64,000 bases of DNA from Actinomycetes bacterium (lineage in GTDB: Bacteria > Actinomycetota > Acidimicrobiia > Acidimicrobiales > Ilumatobacteraceae). The notes under the pieces are model-generated. The model had not been told where the DNA came from and did not search any database. It saw nothing but the letters and a program-made list of their open reading frames with translations. Made by a program: the position numbers and the translations under genes. Within the stretch, counting starts at the first letter, position 1; every line of letters begins with the position of its first letter. Shown here piece by piece: positions 50,675 to 59,942 of the stretch. The stretch spans positions 1 to 64,000 of the forward strand of contig JAIOPC010000007.1 of NCBI GenBank assembly GCA_021414085.1, in the 5' to 3' direction.

Positions 50675-51310
50675 ATGAAGAAAGCCGTCCTATGGGATTT
50701 CGGAGGAGTCATCCTCTCCAGTCCCTTCGAGGCCTTTAACCGATACGAAGCCGACCACGGGTTGCCGCCCGACTTCGTCCGATCTGTCAATGCAATGAAT
50801 CCTCACGACAATGCATGGGCCAAGTTGGAGCGCGGCGAGATCAGTGCCGCCGAGTTCGACCAGCAGTTCGCCGACGAAGCGGCGGCGCTCGGCCACCGAG
50901 TTCCGGGCGGCGACATCCTTGCTCTGCTCTCGGGCGAGATCCGGCCCGAGATGGTTGCGTTGCTCGACCGCGTCAAAGCTGCCGGTTACAAAGTGGCGTG
51001 CCTCACCAACAACGTGGTCGGTTCCGAATCTGCCGCCGGTCGCACTCCGCAGCGCGCTGCGGCGCTGGCTGAGGTGATGGCGCGTTTCGACGACATCGTG
51101 GAGAGCAGCAAGGTCGGCGTGCGCAAACCCGAGAAGCGCTTCTACGAGATCGCCTGCGAACGACTCGGAGTCACACCCGACGAGTGCATCTTCCTCGACG
51201 ACCTGGGCATCAACCTCAAGCCGGCATCACAAATGGGAATGACCACCGTCAAGGTCATCTCGGCGCAGCAAGCGATCATCGATCTCACCGCCCTTCTGTG
51301 GCCAACTTGA
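50675..51310 (+). CDS. HAD-superfamily hydrolase
   Basis: A 211-residue HAD protein with motif I LWDFGGVI, a small helical cap, motif II LTNN, motif III lysine in SSKVGVRKPEKRFYE and motif IV IFLDDLGINLKPA. The GGV after the nucleophile Asp resembles the N-terminal phosphatase-like domain of epoxide hydrolases and related haloacid enzymes. Substrate is not clear. ATG 50675 begins the domain. Its stop overlaps the TTG start of the next gene (TTGA). Confidence 0.9.
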   Translation: MKKAVLWDFGGVILSSPFEAFNRYEADHGLPPDFVRSVNAMNPHDNAWAKLERGEISAAEFDQQFADEAAALGHRVPGGDILALLSGEIRPEMVALLDRVKAAGYKVACLTNNVVGSESAAGRTPQRAAALAEVMARFDDIVESSKVGVRKPEKRFYEIACERLGVTPDECIFLDDLGINLKPASQMGMTTVKVISAQQAIIDLTALLWPT

Positions 51311-52200
51311 AGATTGGCTACCTCGCTGTAGTCGTCTTACTGACCGCGGCGTGCGCGGGAGGCTCGAACACCGAACCAGCCACAACCGCAGCGTCGACCG
51401 CTGTTGTTGCAATTTCCAGTACATCAACGACAGCGCCAGCGGCAAGTTCAACTACCACAACGCTTGCGCCCGCAGCGTCCCCCATTGTTGGTCACGACGG
51501 CTGCGTCGTCACCACTCCTCCAGCCGAATTAGAACTCGATCCGTTCTATTCCAAGTACTGCGATGCTGCGGGAATTCCAATCATCTCGTCGTCAGCGGTT
51601 CCCGACGAAGCCCTTGGTCGCGCCTGGAACATCATCACCAACCTGCTCGCACCGCTGCCCGATGTGCAACGGGCGCTCGCTGATGCCGGGCAGTACTTCG
51701 CTGTGATGGCCCAGTCGGAAGTCACTACCGACATCCCCGAGTATCGGTACCTAGCCGACGACCCCGTTACGAACTGGGACGAGCGCGCTCGCGGGCTTGG
51801 CGGCTATCCGTTTTCAAGCGGTGCCGAAGAGAACCTGATGTGTTACCCCGACGACCCGTACCTCGGCGAAAGCATCGCCTTGCACGAGTTCGCGCACACG
51901 ATCGACGACGGCATGGACTTCGTCGACACGTCGTTCGACGGACAACTCGCCGATGCCTACGCCGCAGCGATGAGCGCCGGACTGTGGGCCAACACCTATG
52001 CCGCCAACAACGCAAAGGAATACTGGGCGGAAGGGGTGCAGAGCTACTTCGACACCAACATCGAGAGGTCGCCCTCGGACGGCATACACAATGAGGTCAA
52101 TACACGTTCCGAACTGGCGGACTACGACCCGCACCTGTTCGCGCTGATCGACAGCATGTTTGGCGGCTTCGAGTGGTCGCCGACCTGCGACAACCTGTAA
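51307..52200 (+). CDS. Putative secreted zinc-metalloprotease lipoprotein (HExxH)
   Basis: A 297-residue lipoprotein: signal peptide MKIGYLAVVVLLTAAC with the lipidated Cys16, a Thr/Ala/Ser-rich linker, then a globular domain with HEFAH at 193-197 (SIALHEFAHTIDDGMDF) and, 45 residues on, Glu242 in AKEYWAEGVQSYFD. The HExxH plus a downstream Glu within a helix is the gluzincin zinc site, so peptidase activity on the cell surface is likely. No named family was recognised. Cysteines in DGCVVTT, KYCDAAG, LMCYPDD and PTCDNL may pair. Start TTG 51307 or GTG 51298. Confidence 0.7.
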   Translation: MKIGYLAVVVLLTAACAGGSNTEPATTAASTAVVAISSTSTTAPAASSTTTTLAPAASPIVGHDGCVVTTPPAELELDPFYSKYCDAAGIPIISSSAVPDEALGRAWNIITNLLAPLPDVQRALADAGQYFAVMAQSEVTTDIPEYRYLADDPVTNWDERARGLGGYPFSSGAEENLMCYPDDPYLGESIALHEFAHTIDDGMDFVDTSFDGQLADAYAAAMSAGLWANTYAANNAKEYWAEGVQSYFDTNIERSPSDGIHNEVNTRSELADYDPHLFALIDSMFGGFEWSPTCDNL

Positions 52201-52206
52201 CCGCAG

Positions 52207-55200
52207 TTACATGTCGCGGAAGGTGTCGTCCATCATCTCGGCTAGCTCATGATCGTGAATCGCCTTGGTACCAGTTGCAGGACTGCCACTACCGATGCGA
52301 CTGACCAAGCGCAGCGCAGAGCCGGTTTCGCGCACGCGATGGAACCGCGCCTCAACGAAATGCCACGGCCCCATGTTGTCGGGTTCCTCTTGCAGCCACA
52401 CCACCTCGGCTGCGTTCGGATAGCGATCGAGCGTCGCGCTCATTTGCTCGGCAGGGAATGGATACAACTGCTCGACTCGCACAATCGCTGCCGCAGCACC
52501 ACGCTTGTCGCGCGCCGCCATTGCGTCCCACACAACCTTGCCGCTGCAGAACACAACGCGTCGAACCGCCGTCGGATCAGCGACAAAAGGATCGTCGAGC
52601 ACCTCTTCGAATGAACCGGCAGTCAGATCTTCGATCTTGGAGCGGCTCTCCTTCATTCGTAGGGGCGCTTTGGGCGTGAAGAGAACCAACGGTTTGCGAA
52701 CGTCGCGCAGCACCTGGCGGCGCAGCAAGTGGAAGTACTGCGCGGCAGTTGTTGCGTTGCACACCTGAATGTTGTCGTCGGCGCAGAGCGTAAGGAAACG
52801 TTCGATGCGGGCCGAACTGTGCTCGGGGCCCTGGCCCTCAAAGCCGTGCGGCAGCAGCAACATCAGCCCGTTGGCCTGACCCCACTTGTCTTCCGCGGCG
52901 ACGATGTATTGATCGATGATGATCTGCGCGCCGTTGACGAAGTCGCCGAACTGGGCTTCCCACATCACGAGCGCGTCCTTGTTCTGATACGCGTAGCCGT
53001 ACTCGAACCCGAGTGCGGCGTATTCGCTGAGCAAGCTGTCGTACACCCAGAACCTGGCCTGCTTGCCCGGGAGGGTGTCGAGAGGTACCCACGGCTCTTC
53101 GTTCTCGTAATCGATGAGCGCGTCGTGGCGCTGACTGAACGTGCCGCGGCGGGTGTCCTCACCAGCCAAGCGAACGGGGATCCCCTCCAGCACCAGCGAA
53201 CCGATTGCCAGCGCCTCAGCCGTCGACCACTCCAGTTCTCCGGCGTCGCGGTACATAGCTGCGCGCGTTTCGAACTGACGCACCAACTTCGGGTGTGGCG
53301 TGAAGCCCTCGGGATATGCGGTCAGGTGATCGAAGATCGTGTCGAGGGTCGCCCGCGCAACGCCGGTCTCGATGTGCGGACGCACGCCCATTGGTTTGGG
53401 TGGCTTCGCAACCGAGACTTCGCCTGGAGCCTGTGAACGCGTCTCGTCGAGCGACACCTGCAACTTGCTGTTGAAATCGGCGAGCGCACTCTCGGCTTCG
53501 TCGACTGACAGCTCCCCTCGCTTGACCAGCGATTCGACGTACAACTTACGAACACTGCGCCGTTCGGCAATCGCCTTGTACATCAGTGGTTGCGTATAGC
53601 TCGGGTCGTCGCCCTCGTTGTGGCCATGACGGCGATAACACACCAGATCGATGACGACGTCCTTGTGGAAGCGCTGGCGATACTCGAATGCCAACTCGGC
53701 GACACGCACGCACGCCTCGGGATCGTCGCCGTTGACGTGGAAGATCGGTGCCTGAACCGTCTTGGCAACATCGCTGCAATACAGCGAGCTGCGCGAATGT
53801 TGCGGACTAGTTGTGAAACCGATCTGGTTGTTGATGATCAGGTGGATCGTGCCGCCCACGCGGTAGCCAGCGATATCGCTCATCGCCAGGCACTCAGCAA
53901 CCACGCCTTGGCCGGCGAACGCGGCGTCGCCATGGATCAACAACGCCAGGGACGGGAACGAACCAGGCGGATCGATGCTGTCTTGTATCGCGCGCACGAT
54001 GCCGAGCACGATCGGGTCGACTGTTTCGAGGTGGCTTGGGTTCGCCGCCAGTTCGAGGCGAATGGACTCGCCATTGGGCCCCGAGTACTTGCCAGTCGCA
54101 CCGAGGTGATACTTCACGTCGCCCGAACCCTGCACAGAGCCCGGGTCGACGTGGCCTTCGAACTCTTTGAAGATCTGGTCGTAGTTCTTGCCCATGATGT
54201 TGGCGAGCACACTGAGGCGACCGCGGTGCGCCATACCAATGACTGTTGAGTCAAGGCCACCGGCAGCGGCCATTGTGAGGATCTGGTCGAGAACGGGAAT
54301 CGCGCTCTCGGCACCTTCTAGTCCGAAGCGCTTGGTGCCGACGTACTTGGTCGCGAGAAACTTCTCGAATGCTTCAGCAGCATTCAAGCGCTCGACCACG
54401 CGGTGCTTGCGCTCCTTGGACAGCGACCATTCAGCGCCTTCGAGCTTGCTCTGAATCCAGCGCTGCTCGGCGAAGTCTTGAATGTGCATGTACTCCACGC
54501 CGATCGTTCGGCAGTATGCGTCGCGCAGCACATGCAGCAACTCCCCCAGCGTCAGCTTGTCGGTGCCGCCGACTCCACCGGTGAGGAACTCGCGATCAAG
54601 ATCCCAGATCGTTAAGCCGTAGGTCGCGGGATCGAGTTCGTGCGGCATCTCGGGTGACTTCCAGCGCAGCGGATCGAGATCGGCGATCAGATGACCGCGC
54701 ACGCGGTGCACGCGAATCAGTGTCGCGACCTGCATCTGCTTGTGCATCATCGCTTCTTCGCTGTTCAGCGGGTTCTGATCGACGCGCCACTGCACTGCTT
54801 CGTACGGCACGCCCAAACTGCGGAAGACGTCGTCGTAGAAACCGTGTTCGCCGAGCAGCAATTCGTGCACTCGCTTCAGGAACAACCCGCTCTCCGCGCC
54901 CTGGATGATGCGGTGGTCGTAAGTGCTCGTGACCGTAACGACCTTGCTGACACCGAGCGAGCTGAGCGTGCGCTGATCGGCACCCTGGTACTCGGCCGGA
55001 TAGTCGATGCTGCCGACACCGACGATGACGCCTTGGCCCGGCATCAGCCGCGGCACGCTTTGCACGGTGCCGATCGTGCCGGGGTTGGTGAGCGAGATCG
55101 TTGCGCCTTGGAAGTCGCTGACGGCCAACTTGTTGGTCTTAACCTTGCGAATCAGTTCTTCGTAGGCGGCAAGGAAGCCAGCGAAGTCCAGCGTCTCCGC

Positions 55201-55809
55201 GTCGCGCAAGACGGGCACGATCAGCGTGCGCGTGCCATCGCCCTTGTCGACGTCGACCGCGAGACCCATGTTGATGTGCGGATTGCGCAGCAAGCGCGGC
55301 TTGCCGTCGGCACCGGCCACGAACGTGTTGTTCATGTTGGGCGCGGCGTCCGCGATCGCACGCACGACGGCGAAGCCGATCAGGTGCGTGAAGCTGACTT
55401 TGCCCTGCCCGCTACGAACGCGATAGCCGTTGATCACCGAGCGGTTGACTTCCAACAACTTCGCGGGAACATTGCGAAAACCTGTGGCGGTCGGAACGGT
55501 GAGACTGCGCTCCATATTGCTGGCGATCGCTGCGCCGGCGCCACGAATCGGCTCACCAACTGCTTCTTCAGCCGTGACCGCGCCGTTTGTCGTGGTCGTG
55601 GCCGCGGTGGAGGTCGTGGCCGTGGTCGGCACTGCTGCCGCCGGAGTCGTCGCCGCTGATGGCGCCATCGTGGATGGCTTGTAGTCGGCGAGGTACTCGC
55701 GCCATGTCGGACTGACCGAATCGGGGTCGGTCACGAACTGTGCGTACATCTCGTCGACGAGCCACGTGTTGGCGCCGATGGCGGTGGGGGGTTGCTCGGC
55801 GGTCGTCAT
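52207..55809 (-). CDS. kgd: Multifunctional 2-oxoglutarate decarboxylase/dehydrogenase Kgd (SucA with E2 domain)
   Basis: A protein of 1200 residues from ATG 55807-55809, starting MTTAEQPP, then NTWLVDEMYAQFVTDPDSV, an Ala/Thr-rich linker, an E2-type acyltransferase domain (about 100-340, with TSTYDHRIIQGAESGLFLKR), then the E1 thiamine-diphosphate dehydrogenase domain (IGMAHRGRLSVLANI; GDAAFAGQGVVAECLAMSDI; INNQIGFTTSP). This E2-E1 fusion is a hallmark of actinobacteria; it feeds the TCA cycle. A GTG 57 bases upstream is less likely. It converges with the metalloprotease gene with a 6-bp gap. Confidence 0.96.
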   Translation of the reverse strand: MTTAEQPPTAIGANTWLVDEMYAQFVTDPDSVSPTWREYLADYKPSTMAPSAATTPAAAVPTTATTSTAATTTTNGAVTAEEAVGEPIRGAGAAIASNMERSLTVPTATGFRNVPAKLLEVNRSVINGYRVRSGQGKVSFTHLIGFAVVRAIADAAPNMNNTFVAGADGKPRLLRNPHINMGLAVDVDKGDGTRTLIVPVLRDAETLDFAGFLAAYEELIRKVKTNKLAVSDFQGATISLTNPGTIGTVQSVPRLMPGQGVIVGVGSIDYPAEYQGADQRTLSSLGVSKVVTVTSTYDHRIIQGAESGLFLKRVHELLLGEHGFYDDVFRSLGVPYEAVQWRVDQNPLNSEEAMMHKQMQVATLIRVHRVRGHLIADLDPLRWKSPEMPHELDPATYGLTIWDLDREFLTGGVGGTDKLTLGELLHVLRDAYCRTIGVEYMHIQDFAEQRWIQSKLEGAEWSLSKERKHRVVERLNAAEAFEKFLATKYVGTKRFGLEGAESAIPVLDQILTMAAAGGLDSTVIGMAHRGRLSVLANIMGKNYDQIFKEFEGHVDPGSVQGSGDVKYHLGATGKYSGPNGESIRLELAANPSHLETVDPIVLGIVRAIQDSIDPPGSFPSLALLIHGDAAFAGQGVVAECLAMSDIAGYRVGGTIHLIINNQIGFTTSPQHSRSSLYCSDVAKTVQAPIFHVNGDDPEACVRVAELAFEYRQRFHKDVVIDLVCYRRHGHNEGDDPSYTQPLMYKAIAERRSVRKLYVESLVKRGELSVDEAESALADFNSKLQVSLDETRSQAPGEVSVAKPPKPMGVRPHIETGVARATLDTIFDHLTAYPEGFTPHPKLVRQFETRAAMYRDAGELEWSTAEALAIGSLVLEGIPVRLAGEDTRRGTFSQRHDALIDYENEEPWVPLDTLPGKQARFWVYDSLLSEYAALGFEYGYAYQNKDALVMWEAQFGDFVNGAQIIIDQYIVAAEDKWGQANGLMLLLPHGFEGQGPEHSSARIERFLTLCADDNIQVCNATTAAQYFHLLRRQVLRDVRKPLVLFTPKAPLRMKESRSKIEDLTAGSFEEVLDDPFVADPTAVRRVVFCSGKVVWDAMAARDKRGAAAAIVRVEQLYPFPAEQMSATLDRYPNAAEVVWLQEEPDNMGPWHFVEARFHRVRETGSALRLVSRIGSGSPATGTKAIHDHELAEMMDDTFRDM

Positions 55810-55848
55810 CGTCGCGATGGTACTTGTGGGTCGGTCAATCGACTCCTG

Positions 55849-55886
55849 TTGCTTTTCCGAAGTCACGGCTTATACAATGCCGCGCA
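55849..55886 (+). promoter_or_regulatory. Candidate promoter with leaderless start for the cupredoxin gene
   Basis: TTGCTT (55849-55854) and TACAAT (55873-55878) have an 18-bp gap. Transcription would begin at about 55885, right at the ATG at 55886, and no Shine-Dalgarno sequence precedes it, so a leaderless mRNA is suggested. Confidence 0.4.
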
Positions 55887-56266
55887 TGAACCGACTCATC
55901 ACACCGTTCGTTGCTGCTGGCCTTCTCGCGCTGGGCGCCTGTGGCGGAGGTGGCAGTAGCTCATCGAACACCGTGCCCGCCGACGCCGACGTCGTCGTGC
56001 GCGCGGTTGACGGCATCGCGTGGGACCAAGACGAGTACACCGCCACCGCCGTCGATGGCAAGGTCAAGATCTACGCGGTCAACGACTCGGGTCTCGCACA
56101 CAACATGTACGCGCTGGAAGGCGACACCGTCGTCGGTGACTTCATCGATCTGCCCCGCCGTGGTAGCGACGGTGCGTTGGTCTACGAACTGGCCCCCGGC
56201 GAATACCGCATCGTCTGCAAGATCGCCGGCCACAACAACATGGACTCGAAGCTGGTCGTTAAGTAA
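55886..56266 (+). CDS. Cupredoxin-domain (plastocyanin-like) lipoprotein
   Basis: A 126-residue lipoprotein: signal peptide with lipobox LGAC (Cys19), a short Gly/Ser linker, then a cupredoxin fold with a probable type I copper site of His72 (AHNMYAL), Cys111, His116 and Met119 (VCKIAGHNNM). It would carry electrons or copper at the outer face of the membrane. The ATG at 55886 places it directly downstream of a promoter-like TACAAT; an ATG at 55877 is also in frame but falls on that box. It converges with a PuuD-like membrane protein. Confidence 0.85.
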   Translation: MNRLITPFVAAGLLALGACGGGGSSSSNTVPADADVVVRAVDGIAWDQDEYTATAVDGKVKIYAVNDSGLAHNMYALEGDTVVGDFIDLPRRGSDGALVYELAPGEYRIVCKIAGHNNMDSKLVVK

Positions 56267-56293
56267 CCGGTCCTTAAGTAACGGCTGTTACTT
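56259..56293. terminator. Tandem repeat and hairpin between convergent genes
   Basis: TTAAGTAACCGGTCC is followed by a second TTAAGTAACGG, and AAGTAAC (56276-56282) pairs with GTTACTT (56287-56293) across a GGCT loop. The element covers the stops of both the cupredoxin gene and the PuuD-like gene, so it may act as a bidirectional terminator, although T-runs are short. Confidence 0.45.
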
Positions 56294-57079
56294 GAAGAAG
56301 ACCTCGGTCAGCACGAGGAACGCAGCCCACAATCCGAAGGCGGCGATCAGTGTGTTGCGAACGCCGGGGCCGTCGTACAGCTTGTTGAGGCCTTTGTTCG
56401 GCGCTGTCTTCCACGGCAGCAGACCAAGTGCGTTGACTTCGAGCACGACGATCAGAACGAGCGCAATGATCCAGTAGGTCATCATGTCGCTGCTCTCGAG
56501 CACGTTGCCCGACAGCGTGCTGTGCGACTTGAACACCATGAAGAACAACATGGTGATCGAGAAGATCGTGTTCTGCCGACTGGCCATCAGTGCCTTGCGG
56601 CCGGCCGCTGCGGCAGCGGGGTTGGCTTCGCCGCCGGCGAGCACGTTGGCCGCGTTGGCGAGCACGACTTTCTGATTGCGCCAGATGACGCCCCACACGT
56701 TGCACAGCATGATGGTGCCCAGCAACATGCCGGTGCTGATACCGATGTTGCCGGCGAACTTGCCCCAACTCGTTTCGCCAATGCTGTCGAAGTAACCCTC
56801 GGTGATGCCCGTGATCATGATGCCGGTCAAGAACGTCGCGACGGCCGCCCAGCGGAACCACCACAAGGCCTTGCGCGTCACCTTGTCGAGCGCGATGAGG
56901 CGTGCCTTGCCGCCGATCTCTTTGTGCGGCTCGTTCTCGAATGCGGCAAAAGCCCCAACCTGCACGAAGTTGAAGTAGTACAGCAGGCCGATCCAGGTGA
57001 TGCCGGCGAGGATGTGCAACCACCGGAATCCGAACTGGCCGAGACTGAACCGGCTAAAGAAACCATCAACTGCGAGCAT
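56288..57079 (-). CDS. Urate-oxidase N-terminal-domain (PuuD-like) membrane protein
   Basis: A 263-residue protein with about seven to eight membrane helices and the motif RWLHILAGITWIGLLYYFNFVQ, the signature of the DUF989/PuuD N-terminal membrane domain. PuuD in alpha-proteobacteria is a urate oxidase with a C-terminal cytochrome c; that domain is missing here, so the enzyme would need a separate electron carrier or has another role. Histidines in WLHILAG and KSHSTLSG could bind haem. The adjacent cupredoxin gene is suggestive but converges rather than sharing an operon. Confidence 0.8.
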   Translation of the reverse strand: MLAVDGFFSRFSLGQFGFRWLHILAGITWIGLLYYFNFVQVGAFAAFENEPHKEIGGKARLIALDKVTRKALWWFRWAAVATFLTGIMITGITEGYFDSIGETSWGKFAGNIGISTGMLLGTIMLCNVWGVIWRNQKVVLANAANVLAGGEANPAAAAAGRKALMASRQNTIFSITMLFFMVFKSHSTLSGNVLESSDMMTYWIIALVLIVVLEVNALGLLPWKTAPNKGLNKLYDGPGVRNTLIAAFGLWAAFLVLTEVFFK

Positions 57080-57186
57080 TCTGAAACCCTCCGATTGTGA
57101 ACGACTGTAGAACTGCGACTGAGGGCGAATGTAGCACCGCCACCGCCGCGCCCCTGTGACTACTCGCCACTAGCCTGCCATCCGCC

Positions 57187-58863
57187 ATGGCTCACGAATT
57201 CATTTACACCTGCCACAAACTCGCCCGCCACTACCCGCCCGATCGCACGGTGCTCGAGAACATCTCGCTGTCGTTCTATCCCGGCGCGAAGATCGGCGTG
57301 CTCGGTGCCAACGGCGCCGGCAAGAGCAGCCTGCTGCGCATCATGGCTGGCCTCGACGATGGTTACACCGGCGATGCGCGCCTGACTCCCGGCTTCAGCG
57401 TCGGTTACCTCGCGCAAGAGCCGCAGCTCGACCCCGCCAAAGACGTGAAGGGCAACGTGATGGAAGGCGTCGCGGCCGTGCAGGGCCTGATCGACAGCTA
57501 CAACGACGTCATGGCCATGTGGGCCGACCCCGATGCGGACTACGAGAAGGTTGGCGCGAAGCAGGCCGAGCTGGAGGACAAAATTGCCGCCGCCGACGCG
57601 TGGAGCCTGGAACGCAACGTCGAGATCGCGATGGACGCGCTGCGCTGCCCGCCCGATGATGCCGATGTTACGAAGCTGTCGGGCGGCGAGCGACGACGAG
57701 TGGCGCTCTGCCGACTGCTGCTCAGCCGACCTGATCTGCTGCTGCTCGACGAGCCGACGAACCACCTCGATGCCGAGAGCGTCGACTGGCTCGAGCGCTT
57801 CTTGCAGGAGTACCACGGCACAGTCGTCGCCATTACTCACGACCGCTACTTCCTCGACAACGTCGCGAAATGGATTCTGGAACTCGATCGTGGCCGCGGC
57901 ATGCCGTTCTCGGGCAACTACTCCAGCTGGCTCGAGCAGAAACAAGAGCGCTTGGCGCGCGAGGAGAAGGCCAGCGATGCACGCAAGCGCACGCTGGAAC
58001 GCGAGCTCGAGTGGGTGCGCATGTCCCCCAAGGCGCGCCAGGCGAAGGGCAAGGCGCGTCTGACGGCATACGACAAGTTGCAGCAAGATGCCGAGGCAGC
58101 CGAGCGCGGCCCCGACCGTTTGGAGATCACGATCCCCGTCGGCAAGCGCTTGGGCGACACGGTGATCGAGGTCGAGCACCTGCGCAAGGCATTCGGCGAG
58201 CGGCTGCTGATCGAGGATCTGTCGTTCTCGCTCCCCCGCGCTGGAATCGTTGGCATCATCGGGCCAAACGGCGCTGGCAAGACCACGTTGTTCAAGATGC
58301 TCACTGGCGCAGCCGAACCTGACAGCGGCTCGATCACAGTCGGCGACACCGTTGAGCTCGCGTATGTCGACCAGGACCGCGACTCGCTCGACCCGAAGGC
58401 AAGTGTGTTCGAGGAGATCACCGGCGGGGTCGAGCATATGAAGGTCGGCAACCGCGAAATCCACGGCCGCGCTTATTGCGCGAGCTTCAACTTCAAGGGC
58501 AGCGATCAACAGAAACTGGTTGGCGATCTCTCCGGTGGCGAACGCAACCGAGTGCACCTCGCCAAGGTGTTGAAGTCGGGCGGCAACGTGTTGCTCCTCG
58601 ACGAGCCAACCAACGATCTCGATGTCGATACGTTGCGCGCGCTCGAGACGGCGCTCGACAACTTCCCTGGTTGCGCAGTCGTGATTAGTCACGACCGTTG
58701 GTTCCTCGACCGCATCGCCACTCATGTGTTGGCATTCGAGGGTGATAGCCAAGTGCGCTGGTTCGAGGGCAACTTCAGCGAGTACGAGGCGTGGCGGCGC
58801 AAGGAGCTGGGCACGTCGGCCGAGCAGCCGCATCGCATCAAGTACAAGCCACTCGCGCGCTGA
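57187..58863 (+). CDS. ettA: Energy-dependent translational throttle protein EttA (ABC-F)
   Basis: The 558-residue soluble ABC-F protein has two nucleotide-binding domains: Walker [10 protein letters not shown] at 40-48 and GPNGAGKTT near 355, signatures [15 protein letters not shown] and [15 protein letters not shown], and Walker [20 protein letters not shown]. The arm and toothpick linker regions match EttA length. EttA binds the ribosomal E site and slows initiation when ATP is low. It is followed 3 bp later by a small membrane protein gene. Confidence 0.95.
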   Translation: MAHEFIYTCHKLARHYPPDRTVLENISLSFYPGAKIGVLGANGAGKSSLLRIMAGLDDGYTGDARLTPGFSVGYLAQEPQLDPAKDVKGNVMEGVAAVQGLIDSYNDVMAMWADPDADYEKVGAKQAELEDKIAAADAWSLERNVEIAMDALRCPPDDADVTKLSGGERRRVALCRLLLSRPDLLLLDEPTNHLDAESVDWLERFLQEYHGTVVAITHDRYFLDNVAKWILELDRGRGMPFSGNYSSWLEQKQERLAREEKASDARKRTLERELEWVRMSPKARQAKGKARLTAYDKLQQDAEAAERGPDRLEITIPVGKRLGDTVIEVEHLRKAFGERLLIEDLSFSLPRAGIVGIIGPNGAGKTTLFKMLTGAAEPDSGSITVGDTVELAYVDQDRDSLDPKASVFEEITGGVEHMKVGNREIHGRAYCASFNFKGSDQQKLVGDLSGGERNRVHLAKVLKSGGNVLLLDEPTNDLDVDTLRALETALDNFPGCAVVISHDRWFLDRIATHVLAFEGDSQVRWFEGNFSEYEAWRRKELGTSAEQPHRIKYKPLAR

Positions 58864-58866
58864 CCG

Positions 58867-59172
58867 ATGGCGCGGCGCTGGATCCCCCGCGTGTGCACCG
58901 CGGTCTTCGTCGCGGGCGTCGCCGGCATCATCGTCGCAACGATCAACGGCAACAACGCTGGCGTCATTCTGTCGATCGGTTTGGTGATCGTTCTCGCTGC
59001 TGTTGCACTGCTGACGGCGACCGCCGTCGACGCGACGCGACGTATCGAGGCATTCGACGACGCCGCAGCAGAAAAGCTGGAGCGCTTGGTGATGGAACTG
59101 GTGGCCGACGGTGCCGACGAATCGGCGGTGCGCGCCTTAGTGCGCGAGACGCGTCGACTCGGCCAGCAGTGA
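58867..59172 (+). CDS. Small two-helix membrane protein
   Basis: A 101-residue protein with two adjacent hydrophobic segments (VCTAVFVAGVAGIIVATI and AGVILSIGLVIVLAAVALLTATA) and a charged, helical C-terminal half (RRIEAFDDAAAEKLERLVMELVADGADESAVRALVRETRRL). It sits between ettA and the phosphatase gene and overlaps the latter by 4 bases, so a single transcript is likely. No family was recognised. Confidence 0.75.
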   Translation: MARRWIPRVCTAVFVAGVAGIIVATINGNNAGVILSIGLVIVLAAVALLTATAVDATRRIEAFDDAAAEKLERLVMELVADGADESAVRALVRETRRLGQQ

Positions 59173-59921
59173 GCGCCGAAGGCGACGCGCAACTGGCGAC
59201 ACGCTTGGCCGTCGAGGCCGGGCAACTGCTCGTGACAGTTCGCGCCGAACTCACGGCCGCAGGTGCCGCTTCGTGGCAGCTGATGGATTCCGGCGACCTG
59301 GCGAGCCATCGCTTTCTGGTCGACGAGTTGGCGCGCTGCCGTCCCGACGACGCTGTGCTCTCGGAGGAAGGGTTGGAGGATCCGCGACGCTTCACCGCCG
59401 ATCGCGTATGGATCGTCGACCCCCTCGACGGCACCAACGAATACGGCGAGCGCGGGCGAACCGATTGGGCGGTGCACGTAGCACTGTGGTCAGGCGACCG
59501 GTTCATCGCCGGTGCGGTCAGCCTGCCGGCGCTCAACCTTGTATTCGCCACCGATCCACCACCGACGTTGGTGCCACAACAACGCGAACGACCTCGCTTG
59601 ATCACCAGCCGCAACCGCAACCCATACTCCGCCGTGATCGTGGCCAATGCGCTCGGCGCCGACGCCGTGCGGCTCGGCTCGGCTGGCGCCAAAGCAATGG
59701 CCGTCGTGCTTGGCGAGGCGGACATCTACGTGCACGACGGCGGCATGTATCAGTGGGACAGCGCCGCACCGGCAGCAGTCGCATTGGCCGCGGGGCTGCA
59801 CGTCAGCCGCATCGACGGCTCGCCGATGGTGTTCAACGAGCGCGACGCGTGGCTTCCCGACCTACTGATCTGCCGCCGCGAACTCGCCGACGCTGTTCTA
59901 CGCGCACTGTGGGGGGAATAG
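59169..59921 (+). CDS. Inositol monophosphatase-family phosphatase, CysQ-like
   Basis: A 250-residue enzyme with the metal-binding Glu66 and Glu67 (LSEEG), the DPLDGTNEY motif at 84-92 and WDSAAPAAVALAAGL near 200, all of the Li-sensitive phosphatase family. CysQ cleaves 3'-phosphoadenosine 5'-phosphate in sulfur metabolism; an inositol or fructose-bisphosphate role is possible. The GTG at 59169 overlaps the previous stop (GTGA), and the longer upstream frame is only overlap with earlier genes. Confidence 0.85.
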   Translation: MSAEGDAQLATRLAVEAGQLLVTVRAELTAAGAASWQLMDSGDLASHRFLVDELARCRPDDAVLSEEGLEDPRRFTADRVWIVDPLDGTNEYGERGRTDWAVHVALWSGDRFIAGAVSLPALNLVFATDPPPTLVPQQRERPRLITSRNRNPYSAVIVANALGADAVRLGSAGAKAMAVVLGEADIYVHDGGMYQWDSAAPAAVALAAGLHVSRIDGSPMVFNERDAWLPDLLICRRELADAVLRALWGE

Positions 59922-59942
59922 CTCACACCTACACTGTCCGGC

